NCBI GenBank assembly: GCA_910587805.1
Contig: CAJUNM010000031.1
Span: 1-18,081, forward strand
Reading direction: 5' to 3'
Length of the DNA: 18,081 bases
Origin: an uncultured Christensenellaceae bacterium
GTDB taxonomy: Bacteria > Bacillota > Clostridia > Christensenellales > Pumilibacteraceae
Of this stretch, positions 1 through 5,602 are shown piece by piece. The position numbers were made by a program, and so were the translations under genes. Below the pieces are notes generated by a model, which was not told where the DNA came from, did not search any database, and saw only the letters and a list, made by a program, of their open reading frames with translations. Positions within the stretch are counted from its first letter, which is position 1; each line of letters starts with the position of its first letter.

Positions 1-1
1 T

Positions 2-352
2 GTTTCCAAGCCGACCGATTACGACGATGTACTTGATTACGAAACTTACTTGTTTACGTTGAATATAGGCTATTTCGAAGACTGCCCCTTTACCGAAGAA
101 AACGATATAGGTTTGATTTTACCGAAAGAAGACCTTATCGGTAAATCGATACCGTTTTCTTCAAACGGCGGTTACGTCTGTAATCTTGATTCGGTTGAAA
201 CCGATGACGTAGACAGCGGCGAACTCGTAATTTCGGAAATGACCGAAGAAAGTATGATAATCGGTTTCAAATGTTTGGTCGAGTACGGCGCCGCAGATGT
301 ACTTTACGGTAAAATACAACTTATTCGCGACTCGCAAAATTCCGACAAATAA
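2..352 (+). CDS. Unrecognised protein, C-terminal part (5' end outside window)
   Basis: The reading frame is open from base 2, so the gene begins upstream of the window; a TTG at 50 lies inside this open frame and has no obvious ribosome-binding site. About 116 residues are visible. They are acidic, with no signal peptide, membrane helix, cysteine motif or catalytic signature that I recognise. Segments such as GYFEDCPF and KEDLIGKSIPF alternate hydrophobic and charged residues and suggest a small, mostly beta-structured soluble fold, but that is inference. The gene converges on hprK, whose stop is 107 bp away. A weak all-AT hairpin (359-376) follows the stop codon. Function unknown; that it is a real gene is likely because the frame is continuous and ends cleanly with TAA. 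Confidence 0.55.
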   Translation, partial: VSKPTDYDDVLDYETYLFTLNIGYFEDCPFTEENDIGLILPKEDLIGKSIPFSSNGGYVCNLDSVETDDVDSGELVISEMTEESMIIGFKCLVEYGAADVLYGKIQLIRDSQNSDK

Positions 353-358
353 TTGTAT

Positions 359-380
359 GATAAATTTCAATTTATCTTTC
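359..380 (+). terminator. Weak AT-only hairpin after the first gene
   Basis: GATAAAT (359-365) and ATTTATC (370-376) form a perfect 7-bp stem with a TTCA loop just after the stop codon at 352, followed by TTTC. The stem has only one G-C pair, so it is weak. It is the only terminator-like structure between this gene and the converging hprK gene. The rest of 381-458 shows nothing I can assign. Confidence 0.25.
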
Positions 381-458
381 TGATCTTTAATAAAGTATAT
401 CGTGCTATTTCTCTGCTCACAAGGAAATCCATATAACAGATACCCTTATGCGTCTTTT

Positions 459-1475
459 TTATTGCTGCTTATTTTTCTCTTTCAGTCGCTCGTTGAGTTC
501 TTCGGCGGCGGAAAAGCCGAGTTCTTTAAGCCTGTGCGTGCGCGCGGCAGCCTCCAAAATGACAGCCATATTCCGCCCCGGTTTTACGGGTATCACGTAC
601 AGCGGCTTTTCTACGCCGAGCAAAGAAAACATTTCTTTATGCGTGCCGAGCCTATCGTACTCGGTGATATTATTCCAATCCTCGAGCCGAACTATCATGT
701 CTATAGTCTTGCTTTCCTGTACCGCGCCCGCGCCGTACATTGCTTTCACGTCGATAAGCCCTATGCCGCGCACTTCCATAAAGTGCCGAATAACGTCGGG
801 ACACTTCCCGTCGAGCCGTTCGCCTATCCGCGTGACCGTCACCGCGTCGTCGGCTACGAGGCGGTGTCCGCGCTCTATAAGCGACAGCGCGGTCTCCGAC
901 TTACCTATACCCGATTCGCCCATAACGAGCATGCCGAGTCCGTAAATGTCCATGAGAACCGCGTGCATGGTGAGCGACGGCGCGAGCAGCTCGTTGAGAT
1001 ACAGCGATAATTTATTTACGAACGGCGTAGTGCGCAACCGCGACGAATACAATACGCGGTCGAACTTCTTTGCCGCCGCGAGCAGTTCGTCGCACGGCGG
1101 TTGCGTGGCGGTGAGAATCAGACACGGTATAGGCTGTTTCATAAAAATTTCGCATGCGGTCTTGCGCGCCTCGTGCGTCATTTGATCGAGATACGCCCAT
1201 TCCATTTCGCCTATGATCTGCACGCGCTCCGCGGAAAAGTGCTTATAGTATCCGGCAAGCTGTAACCCCGGACGGCTGATATTGTACGTGCAAAAATGCA
1301 CGGTCTTATTGTTGCCGCCGTAAAGCAACGTAAGCCCCATGCGCTCGGCGAACTCGTCAACGCCCACATCTGCGACGGTCTCCTCAAGATCTTCGGAAAG
1401 ATCGTACCTATGCTCTGAGCGCGTTTCACAGCGCTTTTCGAGTTCGTTTTTTTCGTTTTTGTTCTTTTTCGGCAT
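459..1475 (-). CDS. hprK: HPr kinase/phosphorylase
   Basis: Bifunctional cytoplasmic enzyme that phosphorylates HPr on its regulatory serine and removes that phosphate, setting carbon catabolite repression in Firmicutes. The C-terminal kinase domain holds the P-loop GESGIGKS (186-193), a conserved His at 171 ahead of it, LVADD (206-210), and the HprK signature MEVRGIGLIDVKAMYGAGAV (about 233-251). The N-terminal domain starts near residue 38. The protein is 338 residues against the usual roughly 310; the excess is a Lys/Glu-rich extension of about 35 residues. The ATG at 1475 is preceded by AAAGGGG at good spacing, so the extension appears genuinely translated. The gene starts 16 bp after the uvrC-HAD stop and is probably co-transcribed with it; the uvrC-hprK order is common in Clostridia. 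Confidence 0.95.
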   Translation of the reverse strand: MPKKNKNEKNELEKRCETRSEHRYDLSEDLEETVADVGVDEFAERMGLTLLYGGNNKTVHFCTYNISRPGLQLAGYYKHFSAERVQIIGEMEWAYLDQMTHEARKTACEIFMKQPIPCLILTATQPPCDELLAAAKKFDRVLYSSRLRTTPFVNKLSLYLNELLAPSLTMHAVLMDIYGLGMLVMGESGIGKSETALSLIERGHRLVADDAVTVTRIGERLDGKCPDVIRHFMEVRGIGLIDVKAMYGAGAVQESKTIDMIVRLEDWNNITEYDRLGTHKEMFSLLGVEKPLYVIPVKPGRNMAVILEAAARTHRLKELGFSAAEELNERLKEKNKQQ

Positions 1476-1491
1476 ATTTGCCCCTTTTGCT

Positions 1492-4146
1492 TTACAAGCA
1501 GTATTCGCGAATGATCTTTGCCACTCCGCAATCGTTGTTTGTATCGGCGACGATATCGGCGAGTTTTTTGACCGCCGCTTGACCGTTCGACATGACGACG
1601 CCGACGCCCGCGGCTTTGATCATGCTCGCATCGTTGAAACTGTCTCCGAACGCCATGACTTCCGACATGTCTATGCCGTAGCTCTTTGCTATGCGCTTTA
1701 ACGCCGTGCCCTTATCCGCGCCGTCCGATAAACATTCTATCATCGTCGGATAGAAATTCTCGCTCGCGAGCGCCTGCAAAAGCGGCGCGGTGGACTGCAC
1801 GAACCTCAAAGACGGGAACTCGACGGCGAGCTTGTTCATCAGCTCCGTCACGGCGCGATCGTCCACTATGAGCAGAACTTTTATTATCGGCGACGCGCAG
1901 GTTTTTGCGTACTCTGCGAGATTACCCACCTCGGCTGCTGTTATGCCCAACGCCTTGCCGTATTTTTGCGTCAAGTCGGTTGTCTTTTCCACCTTTAGTC
2001 CGTCCACGGCGTACATTTGCGAAAACTTGCACTTGCCCTCTGCATAGCGCAGCAATTCCGACGCGGTATCGTTATCGACACTGCGCAAAACCTCGCTCTC
2101 GCCCGTCGCGGAATCTACGATCATGCACCCGATATTGCATATCAGCTTGACAGATCTTTTATCGAGTCCGAGCGCGGACAAGTACCTTTTCGTACCTTCG
2201 GGCGCTCTGCCCGTGGAAAGCGTGAATATTCCGCCGCGATCGCAAAATTCTTTTATCGCGGCTATATTTTCGCTCGGTATCTCAAGCTCGTCGTTGAGCA
2301 ACGTGCCGTCCATGTCGGACGCTATAAGTTTGATCTTGTTCACTTGTATTTCTCCGGGATGATAATATTCGTAAATGCTTTGCGCGGCGGGTCTCGATAT
2401 TCCCGCCTTTTTAGCAATATCGTCGGCTGTGGCTTCGATTATGGTTTTGGTATTGAACGCGGCAAGCACCTTTTTGACCGTCGCCGCGCCTACGCCTTTT
2501 ACCGACTTAAGTTCGCTCTCGTACCGTGCCGAGCGCACCGTTCTGTGATACAGTACCGCGAATCTATGCGCCTCGTCGCGCACGCGTTGCAACAGCCGCA
2601 ACGCATAGTCGTCGCGTTTCAAGCGCACCGGCACGGGATTGCCGCGCAAATAAATCTCTTCGTCGCGTTTTGCAAGCCCTATCATTGGCACGTGCACGCC
2701 GGCATCGTCGGCGGCGCGCGATGCAAACTCCACCTGCTCGGCACCGCCGTCTATAACAATGAGATCGGGCAAGACCGAAAAGCCCGCGTCGCCGTTCTTG
2801 AATCTGACGAACCGCCGAGTGAGCGTTTCGTACATGGAACGGAAATCGTCCGCGCCTTCCACCGTGCGGATACGGTATCTGCGGTATTGGGATTTATCCG
2901 CCTTGCCGTCGGTGAACACCACTTGCGACGCAACGTTGTCCGAGCCGGAAATATCCGATATGTCGTAACATTCGATACGGTGCGCGGACGGCAGAGAGAA
3001 CAGTTCTTTCAACCGCTCGCATGCGCCGAACGTCATATCGCTCTCGCGTTTTTCGCGGTCCGCACTCTTGAGCAAGAAGTCGCTGCAATTGCGACTCGCC
3101 GTATCGAGCAGCTTTTTCCTCAAGCCTTTTTGCGGGAAAGAAAACGTGACGCGCTTGCCGAAAACCGACGCGAAATACTCGACGAGCGACGATACGTCGC
3201 ACTCGGCTTGAAGGCATATTTCGTCGGGCAACTCGTTGGTGACGGAATAGTATTGCGGCAAAAACGTGCTCATATCACCGCCGAATACCTGCGGCTCGTT
3301 TATGATGTAATTTTTAACGCCCATCATTTTGCCGGCGCGTACTATACAAACGCTGACCGCGCCGTATATTCCGTTATCGGTATAATAGAACAAATCTATA
3401 TCCACTACGTTGCCCGATTCGCCTACGATCTTGCTCTTTAAGTTTTCGAGCACGCGCAGTTGATTTCTGTACGAAATTGCGCGCTCGAAATTCTCGTTCC
3501 GAGCAGCCTCGGTCATTTTTTGCGTTATAATGCCCGAAATATCGTCTCCCGCGCCCGAAAGAAATGATGCGGCGGAACTCACCGCCTTTGCATACTCGGT
3601 CTTATCGCACAGATCGCAGCACGGCGCAAGGCACAGATCGAGATCGTAATTCAAGCACGGCCGCGGCATTTTTTTGAGCTTTCCGCCCGCACCGCCGCAC
3701 GTGCGAAGCTTGTACACCGACTGCAAAACGGCTATCACGTCGCGCACCGACACGCCTATAAACGGTCCGAAATATCTCGCGCCGTCGCGTTTTACTTTGC
3801 GCGTGACCTCTATACACGGAAACTCGCCGCGCGTGTCGATCTTTATATACGGGCTTGTTTTATCGTCCTTTAGCAGTATGTTATAGTGCGGTTTGTATTT
3901 TTTTATCAGATTGTTTTCGAGCGCGAGCGCGTCCTTTTCGGTGCGGGTTATGATATAATCGAAATCGGCGATGTTGTCCACCATAGCTTGGACCTTGACC
4001 GGCTTTTCGGTATGCTGAAAATACTGACGCACTCGGTTCTTGAGCACGACAGCCTTGCCTACGTAAATAACCTTGCCCGTCGCATCGCGCATGATGTACA
4101 CGCCGGGGGTATCGGGCAGATCCTTGAGTTTTTCGGGAATTTTCAA
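1492..4146 (-). CDS. uvrC: UvrC excinuclease subunit fused in frame to a Cof-type HAD phosphatase
   Basis: Residues 1-601 form a full-length UvrC, the nuclease that makes both incisions in nucleotide excision repair with UvrA and UvrB. It has a GIY-YIG nuclease (GVYIMRD.. IYVGKA, 15-32), a Cys cluster (C150, C164, C172, C176), a UVR motif for UvrB binding (205-240), an RNase H-like endonuclease (CYDISDISG 393-401, DLIVIDGG 461-468) and a helix-hairpin-helix (546-564). Residues 602-884 form a complete HAD-IIB hydrolase: DMDGT (611-615), STGR, DKGTAL and GDSFND. This half probably dephosphorylates a small phosphorylated metabolite; the substrate is unknown. There is no stop between the halves, although a ribosome-binding site and GTG sit at the junction (2341-2355). 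The start is TTG at 4146, with GAGG upstream and an in-frame TAG just before; it matches the family N-terminus MKIPEKL. Fusion, or two genes with a lost stop. Confidence 0.9.
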   Translation of the reverse strand: MKIPEKLKDLPDTPGVYIMRDATGKVIYVGKAVVLKNRVRQYFQHTEKPVKVQAMVDNIADFDYIITRTEKDALALENNLIKKYKPHYNILLKDDKTSPYIKIDTRGEFPCIEVTRKVKRDGARYFGPFIGVSVRDVIAVLQSVYKLRTCGGAGGKLKKMPRPCLNYDLDLCLAPCCDLCDKTEYAKAVSSAASFLSGAGDDISGIITQKMTEAARNENFERAISYRNQLRVLENLKSKIVGESGNVVDIDLFYYTDNGIYGAVSVCIVRAGKMMGVKNYIINEPQVFGGDMSTFLPQYYSVTNELPDEICLQAECDVSSLVEYFASVFGKRVTFSFPQKGLRKKLLDTASRNCSDFLLKSADREKRESDMTFGACERLKELFSLPSAHRIECYDISDISGSDNVASQVVFTDGKADKSQYRRYRIRTVEGADDFRSMYETLTRRFVRFKNGDAGFSVLPDLIVIDGGAEQVEFASRAADDAGVHVPMIGLAKRDEEIYLRGNPVPVRLKRDDYALRLLQRVRDEAHRFAVLYHRTVRSARYESELKSVKGVGAATVKKVLAAFNTKTIIEATADDIAKKAGISRPAAQSIYEYYHPGEIQVNKIKLIASDMDGTLLNDELEIPSENIAAIKEFCDRGGIFTLSTGRAPEGTKRYLSALGLDKRSVKLICNIGCMIVDSATGESEVLRSVDNDTASELLRYAEGKCKFSQMYAVDGLKVEKTTDLTQKYGKALGITAAEVGNLAEYAKTCASPIIKVLLIVDDRAVTELMNKLAVEFPSLRFVQSTAPLLQALASENFYPTMIECLSDGADKGTALKRIAKSYGIDMSEVMAFGDSFNDASMIKAAGVGVVMSNGQAAVKKLADIVADTNNDCGVAKIIREYCL
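2341..2355 (-). promoter_or_regulatory. Internal ribosome-binding site and GTG start at the UvrC/HAD junction
   Basis: On the minus strand the junction reads GGAG-AAATACAA-GTG, a Shine-Dalgarno core 8 bases before an in-frame GTG (2343). Starting there would give a stand-alone 283-residue HAD-IIB phosphatase, the normal length for that family, while the part before it would be a normal-length UvrC. The codon just before the GTG is CAA (Gln601), one transition away from TAA. The site therefore suggests that the HAD half can be made separately, or that it was a separate gene until recently. Confidence 0.5.
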
Positions 4147-4168
4147 GTCGAACTAACCTCAGAAAGAT

Positions 4169-4287
4169 TTCGAACGCTCAGTCGCGCGTCAGACGGGCAA
4201 CAGGCGGCAAGCCATCGAAGGGAGCGTAGACCCACCTACATGACCGAGGTGGGTTGCCGCACGTAGCCCGATGAATGTGCGTTCGAA
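4169..4287. repeat. Nested inverted-repeat element between queH and uvrC
   Basis: Three nested arm pairs are visible: TTCGAACGC (4169-4177) with GCGTTCGAA (4279-4287), a 9/9 match; 4194-4210 with 4254-4270, a 14/17 match; and CCCACCT (4231-4237) with AGGTGGG (4247-4253), a 7/7 match around a 9-base loop. The whole 119-bp segment can fold into one long branched hairpin on either strand. It covers the last codons and stop of queH and ends 22 bp before the uvrC start. There is no U-tract, so it is a poor intrinsic terminator. A palindromic mobile unit or a structured RNA element is the best guess. I see no second copy in the window. Confidence 0.5.
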
Positions 4288-4823
4288 TATTCGCAACCGC
4301 AAAAATTTTGACGGTATATATCCATTTCGCGCGCGAGATTGCAAGACCGCAAAAATCCGTCGCGCTTTTTGAAATCGCGCGCAAGAAACGGCGCGCCGCC
4401 GATAATTCTATCCGCAAGAGAAAATATAAGCTTGCTGTTTTTATGCGGGCTTACGGTCAACGTAGTTGTATATGCGTCGAACCCGTGCAGCAAAGCATAT
4501 TCCGCGGAAACGCGCAAACGGTCGTCCATGCACAGAGCGCAACGCTCACCACCCTCGCGCTCGTTCGCAAGCGGCGCGGCAAACGCCGAAAAATGCGAAT
4601 GTTCTTGCTCGGGCGTTATCACGTTCAAGCCGTAATGCTTTGCAACCGTTTCGAGCGCGTCGAGACGCTTTTCAAACTCGCCGTCGATTATGCTCGGATT
4701 GTAAAAAAACAATTCTATACTCGCGCCTTCGTCGAGCAGCGGCGCTATCGCGCCGAGACTGCACGGTCCGCAGCAAGCATGGAGCAATATTTTTTTATCT
4801 TTTATGTCACCGTCGTAGAACAT
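4236..4823 (-). CDS. queH: Epoxyqueuosine reductase QueH
   Basis: Catalyses the last step of queuosine synthesis, reducing epoxyqueuosine to queuosine in tRNA; QueH is the cobalamin-independent, iron-sulfur alternative to QueG. The 195 residues carry the family motifs LLHACCGPCS (13-22), ERCALCMDDRL (93-103) and YRQNFCGCEYS (170-180), whose cysteines bind the Fe-S cluster and an extra metal. I place the start at the ATG at 4823, which overlaps the dtd stop as TGATG and implies translational coupling; the open frame extends further upstream, to 4892, but only within dtd, and the family starts near this ATG. Family proteins usually end shortly after the CGCEYS motif. Here about 15 further residues and the stop codon are encoded by the nested inverted repeat (4169-4287). 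Confidence 0.93.
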   Translation of the reverse strand: MFYDGDIKDKKILLHACCGPCSLGAIAPLLDEGASIELFFYNPSIIDGEFEKRLDALETVAKHYGLNVITPEQEHSHFSAFAAPLANEREGGERCALCMDDRLRVSAEYALLHGFDAYTTTLTVSPHKNSKLIFSLADRIIGGAPFLARDFKKRDGFLRSCNLAREMDIYRQNFCGCEYSNAHSSGYVRQPTSVM

Positions 4824-5275
4824 CAATAAATCACCGTAACGGGTCCGTCGTTGCTCTGCACGATGCGCATATCCGCGCCGAAAACGCCGCATGCGACATT
4901 GCCGCCCGCGCCGACCTCGCGAAACAGATCGCGCATAACGTCGACGCTGTAATCGAAAAGGACTTTCGCGTCGCTAACGGGGCGCTTGGCGTTAGTAAAA
5001 CTCGGGCGGTTTCCGTGCGATATATCCGCGCACAGCGTAAAGTTAGAAACCATGAGCACGTCGCCGCCGCACTCGCGCACGGAAAGATTCAGCTTTCCGT
5101 CGGCGTCCGAAAATATGCGCATCGCAGCTACCTTTCGGCACAGCGCAATAACGTCGCTTTCCGTATCGGACTGTTCCACGCCGACGTATACAACAAGCCC
5201 GCGCCCTATCTCGCTTATAACTTCTTTATCCACATACAGCCGCGCATCGCTCACGCGTTGAATAACAGCTTTCAT
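4823..5275 (-). CDS. dtd: D-aminoacyl-tRNA deacylase
   Basis: Cytoplasmic proofreading enzyme that hydrolyses D-amino acids (and glycine mis-attached to tRNA-Ala) from tRNA. The length, 150 residues, is normal for DTD1. It shows the N-terminal MKAVIQRVS, the active-site segment SNFTLCAD (77-84; the family form is SQFTL, so Gln to Asn is a small variation) and the C-terminal NDGPVT (142-147) corresponding to the family NxGPVT motif. The ATG at 5275 follows GGTGGAG closely. The tRNA-Val terminator ends only about 16 bp upstream of the start, so no separate promoter has room there; expression probably depends on read-through from the tRNA promoter or on a promoter inside the tRNA region. queH follows with a one-base overlap. 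Confidence 0.95.
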   Translation of the reverse strand: MKAVIQRVSDARLYVDKEVISEIGRGLVVYVGVEQSDTESDVIALCRKVAAMRIFSDADGKLNLSVRECGGDVLMVSNFTLCADISHGNRPSFTNAKRPVSDAKVLFDYSVDVMRDLFREVGAGGNVACGVFGADMRIVQSNDGPVTVIY

Positions 5276-5290
5276 GCTCCACCCGTAAAA

Positions 5291-5328
5291 CCTTATAAAA
5301 TAAAATCCCGTCGCTTACGCAATGGGAT
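5291..5328 (-). terminator. Intrinsic terminator after tRNA-Val
   Basis: On the minus strand ATCCC (5328-5324) pairs with GGGAT (5309-5305); inside it TTGC pairs with GCGA (one wobble) after a single mismatch. The 3' side runs into TTTATTTTATAA. It lies 9 bp after the tRNA and only about 16 bp before the dtd start codon, so it must either be leaky or act as an attenuator for dtd and the genes after it. Confidence 0.65.
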
Positions 5329-5336
5329 CACATTTG

Positions 5337-5411
5337 TGGTGGGCAATATAGGATTCGAACCTATGACTTTCTCCACGTCAAGAAGACACTCTCCCACTGA
5401 GTTAATTGCCC
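5337..5411 (-). tRNA. tRNA-Val (anticodon GAC)
   Basis: A 75-base cloverleaf read on the minus strand. The acceptor stem is GGGCAAT/ATTGCCC (7/7), the D arm ACTC-AGTGGGA-GAGT, the anticodon arm TCTTC-TTGACGT-GGAGA (one wobble pair), the variable loop AAGTC and the T arm ATAGG-TTCGAAT-CCTAT. It ends with an encoded ACCA. The anticodon loop TTGACGT gives anticodon GAC, which reads GUC and GUU valine codons. A strong promoter (5462-5490) precedes it. Confidence 0.95.
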
Positions 5412-5461
5412 GTATTGCACACACAACGATACGATAATCCGCACCCGCTGAGCATGTATGT

Positions 5462-5490
5462 AGTTTAATATATTTCGCACGATTTGTCAA
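5462..5490 (-). promoter_or_regulatory. Sigma-A promoter of tRNA-Val (and probably dtd-queH-uvrC-hprK)
   Basis: On the minus strand TTGACA (5490-5485) is separated by exactly 17 bases from TAAACT (5467-5462). The -35 is a perfect consensus match and the -10 matches 4 of 6. Transcription would start near 5455, about 44 bases before the tRNA. It is the only clear promoter I found ahead of the minus-strand housekeeping run. Confidence 0.75.
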
Positions 5491-5540
5491 GCGGTTTACA
5501 GAACATTACCGAATTTTTATAATGCGTCGCGCCCTGCGCG

Positions 5541-5590
5541 AAATTAAAACGGACAAGCGCTCGTTAAAACGCCTGCCCGTTTTGTTTTCA
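5541..5590 (-). terminator. Intrinsic terminator after the first GH3 gene, possibly bidirectional
   Basis: AACGGACAAGCG (5548-5559) and CGCCTGCCCGTT (5570-5581) form a 12-bp stem with two G-U pairs in the minus-strand RNA, followed there by TTTTAATTT. On the plus strand the stem is followed by TTGTTTT, so it could also stop transcription from the other side. It ends the minus-strand GH16-lipoprotein-GH3 run and insulates it from the tRNA promoter just below. Confidence 0.8.
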
Positions 5591-5602
5591 CATCACAATA
5601 TA

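Noticed and set aside
2017..3441. Long open frame (474 codons) on the plus strand
   Set aside because: It lies wholly antisense to the well-supported uvrC part of 1492-4146. Its translation has no domain motif and is Arg/His/Tyr-rich, as expected for a shadow of this gene's codon use.
4824..4892. Upstream extension of queH within the dtd gene
   Set aside because: The extra 23 residues are Arg-rich and read from dtd in another frame. The ATG at 4823, coupled to the dtd stop as TGATG, fits the family start.
4466..5437. Long plus-strand open frame of 323 codons
   Set aside because: It is antisense to queH, dtd and the tRNA-Val; arginine-rich low-complexity translation, no ribosome-binding site and no recognisable domain.
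5505..5514. ATTACCGAAT shared by the tRNA upstream region and the GH16 leader (12692-12701)
   Set aside because: It sits upstream of the -35 in one case and downstream of the -10 in the other, with no symmetry. A ten-base AT-rich match is easily chance.
5526..5540. TCGCG/CGCGA short inverted repeat near the GH3 terminator
   Set aside because: Only 5 bp with no U-tract, and adjacent to a much better terminator that explains the site.
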